From: an uncultured Verrucomicrobiae bacterium
GTDB lineage: Bacteria; Verrucomicrobiota; Verrucomicrobiia; Limisphaerales; UBA1096
Direction: 5' to 3'
DNA length: 64,000 nucleotides
NCBI GenBank assembly: GCA_937770485.1
Contig: CALJHX010000003.1
Location: forward strand, 248,415 to 312,414
This document shows positions 54,701 through 61,367 of this stretch, piece after piece. Position numbers and translations under genes: made by a program. Each line of letters opens with the position of its first letter. Within the stretch, counting starts at the first letter, position 1. The notes beneath the pieces were generated by a model. It was not told the DNA's origin. It was given only the letters and a program-made list of their open reading frames with translations, and made no database searches.

Positions 54701-55364
54701 CGTCACTAGGCTTTTTGTACAAGCCGATGATAATCCAATATATGGAATTGATTTGAGGCTTAATTATTACGATGACAACCTTCAGCTTGTAGAATCGGAT
54801 TCAGATTATTCTGTTGCTGTTAACAGTCAAATTAAGGATACACTTCAGATTGGAATAGCGAATCCTCACGGTATTACAGGAGATACACTCCTGGCAACAT
54901 TGAGGTTTTCGGGTGACGGAAACGTGATGCCTGTCGTATCGCACGCAGTTATAAATGAAAATCAGTTCTCTGTGGGAAGGAAAAAGGATCTGACGGGTTT
55001 TGACGCTGATGAGGACGGATTACTAGATGTAGATGAGCAGGAAATATTGGGCACCAACATTCTGGCAAAAGATTCAGATGGAGATGGGGTGTCCGACCTT
55101 GACGAATTCAGAACCTACTCTGATCCGTTAGATGAGGATTCATTCTTAAGACTACAAATATCTTACCAGGACGGTTTAGGGTCATTGATAATAAATTCTC
55201 CGGCAAATGCAAAAATCCACATTGAATACACAGAGTCACTTCAATCAGGAAAATGGATTGATCGGAATATTGACGATCAATACGGTGAATCAGAAACTAC
55301 CATTCCTTTGGTGGAGATCACTGACGGTAAACAGAGGTATTACCGACTGAGGGTTGAGCAATAA
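45708..55364 (+). CDS. Paralogue B: 3218-residue secreted S8 subtilase, cohesin- and dockerin-like
   Basis: This paralogue is a single intact frame. A long N-terminus leads to a hydrophobic signal (LSAYLCSLLLVLFFIGF); ATG 45750 is an alternative start. The S8 protease has Asp312 (IDTGVDINHPD), His493 (GHGTHIAG) and Ser676 (GTSMACG; Gly replaces the usual Pro but Ser is kept), and is enlarged by a 124-codon insert. Then: beta-helix-like region with an SGYxxGD insert, lectin-like domain, NNYWGGG/EAMITDFEEDF block, Ig-like, PA14, TIG interrupted by LamG, cohesin-like (VIVSVTASNLSNLDSASIGL), CnaB-like, dockerin-like repeats (AADVSGNGTLSSLDAFYI), DADEDGLLD/DSDGDGVSD Ca repeats and terminal beta module. 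It lies 10 bp after A and 2 bp before C, so it is co-transcribed. Probable extracellular protease or surface-complex protein. Confidence 0.88.
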   Translation: MNLNILYSNNINTNMLSNVRSIKRSFVQGLSAYLCSLLLVLFFIGFSNTTIAQFVLKQPFGPKNDPDFFCEDLTAAPNPNSLNFKTSRTPGFSQYGPYENFYSHLPVDELYSNLADDQPEGLDMFDVNRVEGRVVIKIAQEYSIEPNFWEKLKFEGIEKLSPIFPLELPEVRVRKMSALRPEEGSPKPDLNRWMEAWLVEGASIKEIITQLNDMDEVEYAEPDFLFQLAGDGNTVTKKLNSDSNKNDISRKPAGFSLMGGPAKDFIPTADTDPGMSKQWHHDVLNIPAAWNYLKSADIPTGGSTNTVIAVIDTGVDINHPDLKDNIWVNRATHGDLLVGKIEIEYDEKDQGDKNIRKQQIVDLTFVKNTGNGTLILDQTSESTLTEYWVITCTSSAGGSIIFSVNGSKSNDHQDYLLSDGQYTSDGEEISFLIFDGNKNFVVGDQFEFRTWAGEIPGNGIDDDQNGFIDDINGVNVVSDKRFHTVDVTDVNGHGTHIAGAAAAQAGNGVGGVGVAFNAKIMPIRAAQYSGALSSTDISEAIMYAWQKGADVINMSFALPYESMLVKDALTEAFGTSVLVSAAGNYGKPILCCGGKLLPYYPAAYDWVIGVEARSTAPCFCPVRPPWLTTFSNYDNAMTGVWPARRDRLEYEVSVPGRDIYSTWPGEEKYFSLDGTSMACGITSGMAALLKAKWTIEDGFYSRFIMSQIVSSSYLKDNVSLDDIPPQDIPGEKEKPLIPYRDTWGPAIELDTTGKLVSLLEGYKAKGFYDFPFRKVPDMLGALTKAPTPFISLKEQWIFDMESISNVNDDDGRIDTGETIEMALVVRNHWGKATDVVLKLHAISKGEKGLISSDSEGQQAFQDDPYVELINDEVNIGAIGTYCWKDNGLIYKDGIITGIKKPLKFKLNDNTPNDHIIPFMLTLTCKNGYGPDQGFDVDDTVYTFPEIDKYTMPWKQIISIQNSMRFNMFVQNGEELPKVYSADKVWELTEELSPMIANGGSGYEVGDSISFTGGDLENEAGRTSLKSQARITVSQVNASGAVEKITVTNAGAYTTAPGILVNSDGSYTDVAAYEVSTSGGNGSGLKLKDAVWTSTTSPTTFTLTNDKYYIIKEQVTVLDNAILKIEAGTKIQWGSPFPMSPLPGATHPLLTTKDSGRVDAVGTVEKPIEFFYSGYSYNGAWRTVTTSGRLNLSHVKVMNPQMSSIGTLDHMRFDSDTDDRTGMLSANEISHSIFDFSNWDTAKPYYYKPPKINKVKMSLFDRDHSAPRRTSWNIKNWDKTLYIGEIQDTVFMPDVLNAHGWIYPHSSTIIVHDSISEKKIFTSAAKNFFFPVVYNGKTYVSIFTSPDSERNIVEMGEFIANHFYKDGKRGHVASINNQAEHDFLVDYVDKYAQRVAFDEEYGRTDAYNIGQSYNGRAIIGLNDYRVEGKWVWSSGEAVDFLKLRPNIYNTSDRNVAAISAQRSNTGAKHGYFGTWDYVRNYDAEQCMMILELPGSYTQEMLDEAEYLILPEIAHKASNQQLKNNALLIPTWDPEVRHLMQFQGPWSIRSDWLSIANNYWGGGSSGISDHVIEAMITDFEEDFNKGKIVYKPKQTTSPENAYPHVVDIKLTSAGNDKVSLLVNPSIGVETIRLHVVFNRDMDTTTLPLVSFGPSAPLTDFQVGLLDGKWEDARTWTGSEYISYGSNNGYQMVGVWGARAADDKWLETGYDAGRFRFRVDYGTAESLDLQADGSKESVKLTLSQTDYDLLTGYNIYRSDTRGGDYKRVNSFVVPYVQGQLNYTDSDVGPGKDYYYKFKVVKTGGEESEFSNVAIATTADTIAPNVYHVPIKSTIANLPLTVLATVVDNKIVYESNLYFRLNGDTDYKKIPMEKIAENQYRANIPGSSVSAKGIEYYIEASDGINKSFANINAQRGGKITVREYHNIGSEYISYLKNSNKFNSPVFNKGGTPDLETEAYSFEWPAGPDPVNNPKARPRSDVKDRYGWQILGYLLPPETGDYRFFLASDDNSELYLSTDHSPANAVRIANESSWRGVRNYPGFYSDNGRDESVSKSISLVGGRRYYIEAFAKEGGGGDNLAVAWQLPGGEIPRNGAIPISGEYLEPWNPDTGEQAPATQDNSIITIDVQDKPLIFTIDTLRGTDKGETPVVINGINFKTDSVVFFGDKKSPNIKYISPNKIEAFSPPMREGHYDVTVINDYSENVAVENVGIRDNLVVHLPMDGSLEELSGRKNDSYQIGDLKFKTGNIGTHHLMADFNGENRITLMDPSDLDFGSERDFSISMWVKNAWSTNSVPDSVIGYPLLSSMDIQGVYTREQMGQTPGWMLGTKPEGELFFELYGTGGHAVLGKKTGIEDADWHHLALTVDRDSSFTLYVDGSPIAEKIINTSLGSIDSGLFTNIGDSGYGDYMGVDKFQLMSDDRYNNTLIFSTEIQVGSGGNSKVYSTSDLKEGMPLVMDNGNLIVLTSDHRSSGRKGALIGGQKVGPTNRNDFRFWHTGTKAVVKDESENTFQFTIKRLYNQSESFDHGTRKRVLLNCSEKLDRWSVLVLDNGGLLTVVDYSGHNPNSDNEDWVDLINWSGSTVPSNSTGRTALPFESGTIKGGEIVQTLHSSEFKGLGVDDLGIWSRSLSPAQINAIYISGLTGDNLSKSPNVTNVKLADGRHAVAPNGFIFESDLARLVVNNVKAPSDINRVIVSVTASNLSNLDSASIGLEYDATKLVLINPVIGPNLTAWQLETTKDTAGNIEVSLQSTVTKFSGSGELFNVEFELLRDKLKAGEKIPVKVSKSMLNDGSTAPTIKHGLIIIEGGFSISGKIVHWNSNREVPKTIVHLTGQDTVDYDTGTSGWINFQDLDSGQYRISPEKNDNVNGITAYDASLIMRHVVGVSTITNAHALMAADVSGNGTLSSLDAFYILDHSVGNRKLPFPGVGKVWAFSPNDINLTIFNASLLGQDFKAILMGDVSGDWVYKKQNDEGAISSPSAKRISPDVLIGSNTIRTDADGGYVTRLFVQADDNPIYGIDLRLNYYDDNLQLVESDSDYSVAVNSQIKDTLQIGIANPHGITGDTLLATLRFSGDGNVMPVVSHAVINENQFSVGRKKDLTGFDADEDGLLDVDEQEILGTNILAKDSDGDGVSDLDEFRTYSDPLDEDSFLRLQISYQDGLGSLIINSPANAKIHIEYTESLQSGKWIDRNIDDQYGESETTIPLVEITDGKQRYYRLRVEQ
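46690..47061 (+). other. 124-codon insert in the S8 protease of B, flanked by ATGGG
   Basis: A and C read NMWxNGGEIAGN without a break between the catalytic Asp and His. B reads NIWVN, then 124 extra codons, then TWAGEIPGNGIDDDQNGF. The pentamer ATGGG stands at both junctions (46685-46689 and 47057-47061), and the spacing of 372 bp is a multiple of three. Confidence 0.6.
48676..49010 (+). other. SGYxxGD beta domain inserted in B
   Basis: GGSGYEVGDSISFTGG, VEKITVTNAGAYTTAPGILV and SGGNGSGLKL form the module common in marine phage and bacterial exoproteins. In A and C the flanking strands (PRVISRDTTLTKDFFW, PTIVSSDLTLTKDKFW) are continuous. Confidence 0.6.
51440..52050 (+). other. PA14 domain inserted between Ig-like and TIG domains of B
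   Basis: KITVREYHNIGSEYISYL, GYLLPPETGDYRFFLASDDN and GGRRYYIEAFAKEGGGGDNL identify PA14. In A and C the sequence passes directly from YYxEASDG/YYIEVYDG to the TIG domain. Confidence 0.75.
52322..53697 (+). other. LamG domain inserted in the last strands of the TIG domain of B
   Basis: TIG runs to YDVTVINDYSENVAVENVG, then LamG (LVVHLPMDGSLEELSGRKN, FSISMWVKNAW, DWHHLALTVDRDSSF, DDLGIWSRSLSPAQ), then the TIG end GFIFESDLARLVVN, equivalent to AFTFESTEARVRIP in A. Confidence 0.6.
52935..53530 (+). other. About 200-codon unidentified insert within the LamG of B
   Basis: Between TNIGDSGYGDYMG and GLGVDDLGIWSRSL, which are adjacent in ordinary LamG domains, lie about 200 residues (for example EGMPLVMDNGNLIVLTSDHR, KRVLLNCSEKLDRWSVLVL). 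I recognise no family. Confidence 0.5.
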
Positions 55365-55366
55365 GA

Positions 55367-58300
55367 ATGAGGAACATAAAAGTGATTTTAAATTTAACAA
55401 CATTTAATAAAAATAACAAGAGTATGAAAGATTGCGATCGTACCAGTTTCCTTGGACTGCCTAATATAGTCCGCCTCTTTAGTGTAGTCGGGTTTTTTGC
55501 CTTAGCTATGTCCACGATTAATGCGGAGGACTCTCAATGTTGCGGAGCAGAGAACGTTAATGATTTGAGCGAAATCAAAGTCCGTGAAATACCAAACGTT
55601 AAAAGGTCATCAAAGAGCAATCAATACGGGCCTTACGAGCTTGATTATTCAAATGAAGACCCAGCGCACGCAATAAGGCCGTTTGAGCAACTTGAAGATA
55701 AAGATAAAATTTTTGATTTCAAGCATCAGAAAGGAAAGGTCTTAATAAAGGTTCAAGCAAACTGGGCTAAGCCGAAGGATTTTTGGAAGCAACTAGATTT
55801 TCCAGGTATAGTTAGCATGGAACAAGTCTTTCCTAACGCAAAGGGAAATAGAAAAATTGAAAAAATGGCGGCTGTTTTGCCGGAAGGCGGACATAGGAAG
55901 CCAGATTTATGGAGATGGGTGGAAGCAAGCTTATCTCCAGAAAGAACCGTAATGGATGTAGTAAAGGGTTTAAGGGGAAGGCGCGAAATAGAATTCATAG
56001 AACCTGTTTATATATACTCATCCAATGGTCCTGTTCCTAGTGAGGATGAAGGTGTTCACAGGATACAGGAGTTGCCCAGCAAGGAAGCCAACACAGATCC
56101 GGAGTGGAAGGGTGATTCTTTGTATCATATAGATGCATTGAATGTACCCAAAGCATGGAAGTATCTCGAAAGTAGGCAGGCCACTTCAAAGACACCCGGC
56201 GGTAGTCCAGATGTTATTATTGCAATACTTGATACCGGTGTTGATTACAACCACGAGGATCTGAAGCCGAATATGTGGGTAAATGGTGGTGAGATAGCGG
56301 GGAATAATATTGATGATGATAAAAACGGGTTCATAGATGATGTCAACGGAGTAAGTGTTGTCAGTAATAAAGAGGCTCATTCAGGAGACCCTATGGATTT
56401 CAATGGTCATGGCACACATTGTGCCGGTATAGCAGCTGCGGCTGGTAAAAATGACAAGGGAATAGTTGGTGTAGCCTATGGTTGTAGGATCATGGCGATA
56501 AAAGCAGGTCAATATGCAGGTATTTTTTCAACAACTGATATTGCCGAAGGTGTGTATTACGCAATTGAGAATGGAGCAGATATTATAAATATGTCTCTTG
56601 GAGGTCCAGATTCTGAGGTTGTCAGGGATGCACTGTCTGTTGCCTTTGGGGATATTGTGCTTATTGCAGCTGCAGGTAATAGTGGTAGACCGAATGAATA
56701 CCCATGTGGTGGTTATTCACCCTCATATCCTGCAGCTCATAACTGGGTTTTAGGAGTTGAGGCTAGAAAAAAATACTTTGATAAAAGATGGCGAGCAGAT
56801 TTTTCAAACTATGACTGTGTACCATATACAAAATATGAGTATGAAGTCATGGCACCGGGCGCTGCAATTTACAGCACTTGGCCCGGCGAGGGTTCATACG
56901 CAAGCCTTGACGGCACTTCAATGGCAGCACCCACAATCGCAGGAATGGCTGGTCTGTTAAGAACTCAGTGGCCAAAAAGCCAGTTTTCATCAAGATTTAT
57001 CATGGGCCAGATTACGGGCAGTTCAGGTAAACTTGGTAGCGAAGGAGCACGTGTACCTGATGCCTTAAGCGCACTTACTGAAGTGCCCACACCGAAATTA
57101 TTCATGAAGGAATTTTGGTTATTTGACACCGAAGAAGTAGATGTTGAAAATGACAACGACGGGGTAGTCGATGCAGGCGAAACCGTTGATGTGGCCCTTG
57201 TTATAAGAAATCAATGGGGAAAAGCCACTGATGTAAAAGTCAAGATAGAGCCGCTCGCAAAAATAGAAGAAGGAGGATCAAAACTCGATGACCAAAAAGC
57301 TTATCAACTGGACCCTTATATTGAAATGATTACAGACCAGGTATCATACGATCCTTTGGGATCGTTTAATCGTGGTGATAATAAATTACTATATGATTCA
57401 GGGGGAGCAATAATTGGCGTAAAGTTTCCATTTAAATTCAAGGTCAACAAAAACACACCCAATGATCACTTTATTCCTTTTCTTGTAACGCTTTCAGCGA
57501 GAAATGGATACGATCCGGAGGATCTCAATGTTTACAAAACTGAACAGAGGTTTCAGATTCAAGTACAAAGTGGTAGCGAGATACCAACGATAGTTTCTAG
57601 TGACTTAACGCTAACTAAGGATAAATTTTGGATAGCTATCAAACCGATTTTGATTGAAAAGGGAGCTACTGTCACAGTTGAGGCAGGAACTCAAATTCAA
57701 CTGGGTGGGCCGGATCCAAAAACGGTATATCGGGACCCGTTCGGAAGGGCGTTCATACAGGTTGAAGGAAAGTTCGTAACAAACGGTACAGCAGACGAAC
57801 TAGTTTCCATTTTCCCCGCTCCATTCTGGATGCCTGATCCCATTCATGGTGGTAAGAGTCAAAATTCAGTAATTAAAGTTCGTGAAAATGGTGTGTTTAA
57901 TATGAATTACACCTCCGTGATGAATCCAGAAGTTAAGGGGGATAGGTTCGATCATGTCAGGTTCAGGTATGATATTAAAAACAAATATCCACTTTATATT
58001 AGAGCTACAGAATTAGCTTACACAGAGTGTGACTTAATAGTTCCGGAGGTTGTCGATATGGAGACTTGCCTTGTGACTAGGATAGGGAACGCGTGGCAAG
58101 GCGATGCTGACTTAAGGCCAGGAGGGTTGTGGATAAACGAATCTGACTCACGCGATCCTAATAAGGAGTCAAGATATGGTTCAGGAATGCGGAATAGTGT
58201 AGTTTTAGGACATATGGTAGATATGGACACGAGATATGGACCTACGATTCAGGCATATGAAGATATGCCCAATGAACTTATAAAAAATAATACTTTTATT

Positions 58301-60745
58301 GAACCTAAAGGTTATGATGGAAAAACGTATGTGGCTGTATACCCACGTACCTGGTTGTCGAAGCCCGGTGAACTAACATCAGTTAGGGGATGGAATTCAA
58401 CAATGGAAGGAAAGGATGGGTTTGAGGCAATTTATTCCAAAAGCGCAATGAAAACAGCAAGTCTAGTTGCCGGCTATTTTGGAGGTGATGTCCTGGAAAT
58501 AAATGATATTAATGAGAACACGTTTATTTCCAACTATATAAAAGATACACTCACTAATTATGAAGATAATTCAATTACGGAAGCAATCATTTCGTTCAAT
58601 GATGCTGATTACGACGGCAAATTTACGTGGTACAATCAGGGTGATTCAAATTTCACTAATTGGGGTAGTGGTTTTCCTGAAGATATTAATGGTTCTTTTT
58701 TCACAAAAATTAACGGGGCTGGTACGTGGACTAACACAAAGTGGATAAAATCGCAGAACAGTCGAAGTTATGATTATACTCTACGAAAGTATATAGATTC
58801 CTCAACTCTAGGAGCAGATAGACAGCAATCAACTTATTATCCTTCTTTTAATATAAACAATATTGGTTGGTATGGAATAAATACAAGACAGGAAGACTAT
58901 TATTTTCGAGGTGAATTACCTGTGATATTGGAATTGCCGGGAGAAAAGTCACAGCAGTATCTGGATGATAATCATGATATGATGTATGCAGCACTAGATG
59001 CTCAGAATCATGCTGTAAGGAACAACGCTCTGCTTAGTTCAACCTGGGATCCAAATACTAAAAACTTGATGAGTGTACGAAGGGAAAAAGATAGAAGAGT
59101 GTTAGGAAGGTTGATAACAAATCGTTATCATTCAGGGCAAACTGAGAGTGATATCAATTTTACTGACAACTACTGGGGCCCAATTGCTGATAAGAGGGTT
59201 GATGCAATGATTACAGATGGAGTAGATTATGGTAATGGTCAGAAAATTTTATATACTCCTCGATTGGACCCTGCCGTGGATGAAGATTATTTGTCGATGG
59301 AAAAGATTTGGCCTTTCGTGGTCGATATCAAAATTACATCGGCTGATGTTAAGCGGACATCACTTGCTAATGTGCCTGATGTTGGAATGGGAATTGCTAT
59401 ATTTGAGATTATATTCAACCGGGATATGGATACGTCAGAACCCATTAGGGCTAATTTTGGTCCGGATGCTCCGTTCACAGATTATCCCATACGTCCCTAT
59501 GGAGAGAACAACGGATGGCAAAAAGATTTAAGGACTTGGTTGGGTACATTTGAGATAACCCCGGTGACAGGAGATGGGTACCAGATGGTGAGAACATACA
59601 AGGCTGTAGCAAAGTCAGACCCTTGGCTCGAATCTGGCCGTGATACTGGGAGGTTTCGGTTTACTATAAATACTGTTTCTATTGAATCTTTAAATCTTCA
59701 GGTCAATGCAGCGGAGGGAGCAAACAAACTTATTTGGGTACAGAAAGATTTTAACATGCTAGCTGGTTTTAACCTGTACAAGTCGACCACAAAGGACGGT
59801 ACCTATAAAAAAATTAATCGTGCGTTGATTCCGAAAATTAAAAGAAGTTACGTTGATACAGGAGTTGCGCCAGGTAGTAAGTATTTCTATAAATATAAGG
59901 TTGTCGATACTCAGGGGACTGAGTCGGCCTTTTCCAACCTGGATGATGCAACCCCAATAATGGTGGTATTACCTTTAATAAAACATGATCGAATAACAAC
60001 CGGGGAGGTCCAAAAAGATATTACATTAATAGCTGAGGTAACGGATAACGTCGATATCAAGGATGTGTCTGTTTATTACAGGCTTATAGGTGCAAAAACA
60101 TATAATAAAGTAGTTGCAAACAAGATCAGTGGAAATATGCCTGGATATTTGAAGTTTCAGGCTACCGTGCCAGGTGCAGTGGTTTTCGCACCTGGATTGG
60201 AGTATTATATAGAGGTGTATGATGGTGTGAGCACAAATAGTCATGCCACACCGGACACTCCAAACAAGATTATATTGGAAAACACTTTGTACTTAAGTTA
60301 TTTGGAACCAAGCAGTGGTTCGTTGGAGGGAGGAAATAAGATTACTGTCACCGGGACGAATTTTGAGGCTGGGATGGATATTTACTTTGGCACCAAGAAG
60401 GCTACCGACATTGTCATTAATAGTGCCACTGAGTTAACCTGTTCAAGCCCGAAACATTTTCCTACTTATGTGGATGTTCGTATCGAGAATAAATCAAGGC
60501 AGATGAGCCGGTTGGTCAACGGATTTAGTTATACAAGTCCTAAGGTAAACTTGGTGATTTCTGACCGTAAAGTGGCTTTGGGCAGAAACGTCGTAGTGCC
60601 GCTTGATGTCGGTGCATTCTCTGGTATGGCTTCAATGGATTCAATAATTTACTATAATGCTAATGATCTAACTGCAGTAAAGGTTTCAGCAGGTGATTTA
60701 TTGTCCAAATGGAGTTTTTCTTCGAATATAGGAGGAAAAAGGTAA
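55367..60745 (+). CDS. Paralogue C, first segment: secreted S8 subtilase with lectin-like, TIG, cohesin-like domains
   Basis: ATG 55367 lies 2 bp after the stop of B; ATG 55424 (MKDCDRTSFLGLPN) is an alternative. The signal peptide ends near STINAE and is followed by SQCCGAE. A pro-domain-like region precedes an S8 protease with Asp289 (LDTGVDYNHED), His348 (GHGTHCAG) and Ser518 (GTSMAAP). Next come the ETVDVALVIRNQWGKATDV domain, a beta-helix-like region, the lectin-like domain (YDGKFTWYNQGDSNFTNW to PVILELPG), NYWGPIADKRVDAMITD, Ig-like modules, TIG (YLEPSSGSLEGGNKITVTG) and a cohesin-like domain (RNVVVPLDVGAF). It carries the uninterrupted form of the lectin, TIG and cohesin-like domains. 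The frame ends at TAA 60743 right after AGGAGGAAAAAGG; the domain continues in the +1 frame. Confidence 0.85.
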   Translation: MRNIKVILNLTTFNKNNKSMKDCDRTSFLGLPNIVRLFSVVGFFALAMSTINAEDSQCCGAENVNDLSEIKVREIPNVKRSSKSNQYGPYELDYSNEDPAHAIRPFEQLEDKDKIFDFKHQKGKVLIKVQANWAKPKDFWKQLDFPGIVSMEQVFPNAKGNRKIEKMAAVLPEGGHRKPDLWRWVEASLSPERTVMDVVKGLRGRREIEFIEPVYIYSSNGPVPSEDEGVHRIQELPSKEANTDPEWKGDSLYHIDALNVPKAWKYLESRQATSKTPGGSPDVIIAILDTGVDYNHEDLKPNMWVNGGEIAGNNIDDDKNGFIDDVNGVSVVSNKEAHSGDPMDFNGHGTHCAGIAAAAGKNDKGIVGVAYGCRIMAIKAGQYAGIFSTTDIAEGVYYAIENGADIINMSLGGPDSEVVRDALSVAFGDIVLIAAAGNSGRPNEYPCGGYSPSYPAAHNWVLGVEARKKYFDKRWRADFSNYDCVPYTKYEYEVMAPGAAIYSTWPGEGSYASLDGTSMAAPTIAGMAGLLRTQWPKSQFSSRFIMGQITGSSGKLGSEGARVPDALSALTEVPTPKLFMKEFWLFDTEEVDVENDNDGVVDAGETVDVALVIRNQWGKATDVKVKIEPLAKIEEGGSKLDDQKAYQLDPYIEMITDQVSYDPLGSFNRGDNKLLYDSGGAIIGVKFPFKFKVNKNTPNDHFIPFLVTLSARNGYDPEDLNVYKTEQRFQIQVQSGSEIPTIVSSDLTLTKDKFWIAIKPILIEKGATVTVEAGTQIQLGGPDPKTVYRDPFGRAFIQVEGKFVTNGTADELVSIFPAPFWMPDPIHGGKSQNSVIKVRENGVFNMNYTSVMNPEVKGDRFDHVRFRYDIKNKYPLYIRATELAYTECDLIVPEVVDMETCLVTRIGNAWQGDADLRPGGLWINESDSRDPNKESRYGSGMRNSVVLGHMVDMDTRYGPTIQAYEDMPNELIKNNTFIEPKGYDGKTYVAVYPRTWLSKPGELTSVRGWNSTMEGKDGFEAIYSKSAMKTASLVAGYFGGDVLEINDINENTFISNYIKDTLTNYEDNSITEAIISFNDADYDGKFTWYNQGDSNFTNWGSGFPEDINGSFFTKINGAGTWTNTKWIKSQNSRSYDYTLRKYIDSSTLGADRQQSTYYPSFNINNIGWYGINTRQEDYYFRGELPVILELPGEKSQQYLDDNHDMMYAALDAQNHAVRNNALLSSTWDPNTKNLMSVRREKDRRVLGRLITNRYHSGQTESDINFTDNYWGPIADKRVDAMITDGVDYGNGQKILYTPRLDPAVDEDYLSMEKIWPFVVDIKITSADVKRTSLANVPDVGMGIAIFEIIFNRDMDTSEPIRANFGPDAPFTDYPIRPYGENNGWQKDLRTWLGTFEITPVTGDGYQMVRTYKAVAKSDPWLESGRDTGRFRFTINTVSIESLNLQVNAAEGANKLIWVQKDFNMLAGFNLYKSTTKDGTYKKINRALIPKIKRSYVDTGVAPGSKYFYKYKVVDTQGTESAFSNLDDATPIMVVLPLIKHDRITTGEVQKDITLIAEVTDNVDIKDVSVYYRLIGAKTYNKVVANKISGNMPGYLKFQATVPGAVVFAPGLEYYIEVYDGVSTNSHATPDTPNKIILENTLYLSYLEPSSGSLEGGNKITVTGTNFEAGMDIYFGTKKATDIVINSATELTCSSPKHFPTYVDVRIENKSRQMSRLVNGFSYTSPKVNLVISDRKVALGRNVVVPLDVGAFSGMASMDSIIYYNANDLTAVKVSAGDLLSKWSFSSNIGGKR
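60731..60743 (+). other. Apparent +1 frameshift site in C, A5 run after an SD-like GGAGG
   Basis: GGAGGAAAAAGG precedes TAA. In the zero frame it reads GGA GGA AAA AGG TAA; with one A removed it reads GGK GKIVISAAS, completing the cohesin-like strand. Lys tRNA on AAA can re-pair with AAA after a +1 slip. Confidence 0.7.
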
Positions 60746-60779
60746 GATTGTAATCTCGGCGGCTTCACCCTCTGGTACT

Positions 60780-61367
60780 GTGAGTGGTACGGGCAATTTG
60801 GTTAACATAGAGTTTAAAGCGATTGGAGAACCGGGTAAGGTTTCCCCTGTCACCCTAGGTGCGACATCATTAAATGAGGGTTCTATTGAGTTCAACGCTA
60901 TTAATGGTTCAGTTTCTATCGACAGTTCGGAAGATTCAAAGGCAACAATAAACATAACAAATCTTAAGCATGTGTATGATGGAAGTCCCAAATCTGCCAG
61001 TGTAAGTATTTCAGTAACAGTTGATCAGACTATAGTGACATATAAAGGTAAGTCCTCAGACGATACGATTTATGAAGAGAGTAGGACGCCCCCAACTAAT
61101 GCAGGGTTGTATACTGTAAAAGTAAAGGTTCATGACAAGCAATATACTGGAGAGAAGGAGGCTTTTCTGGAAATAGAAAAAGCTCCAGTTACAATTAGTC
61201 TAACGGATCTAAGTCATATAAAAGATGGTAATGCCAAGCAACCACAAGTATCCATTTCAGTTGCTGGTTTGAAATCTGAAGACAGAGTATCGGGATTCAG
61301 GGGAGAACAAATTGGCGGGTTCACCTTCCGACGAGGGGACATACCGAGTAAAGGTCGAGTTGGATGA
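60780..61367 (+). CDS. Paralogue C, second segment: end of cohesin-like domain and first two MBG repeats
   Basis: Sense coding in this frame begins at about 60741; the GTG at 60780 is only the first possible start, so this is not an independent gene. It completes the cohesin-like domain (GTGNLVNIEFKAIGEPGK, SLNEGSIEFNAINGSVSI) and encodes MBG-type repeats beginning ATINITNLKHVYDGSPK and VTISLTDLSHIKDGNAK. It fails at a second +1 shift at 61311-61322, after which it runs off into a TGA at 61365. Confidence 0.65.
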   Translation: MSGTGNLVNIEFKAIGEPGKVSPVTLGATSLNEGSIEFNAINGSVSIDSSEDSKATINITNLKHVYDGSPKSASVSISVTVDQTIVTYKGKSSDDTIYEESRTPPTNAGLYTVKVKVHDKQYTGEKEAFLEIEKAPVTISLTDLSHIKDGNAKQPQVSISVAGLKSEDRVSGFRGEQIGGFTFRRGDIPSKGRVG

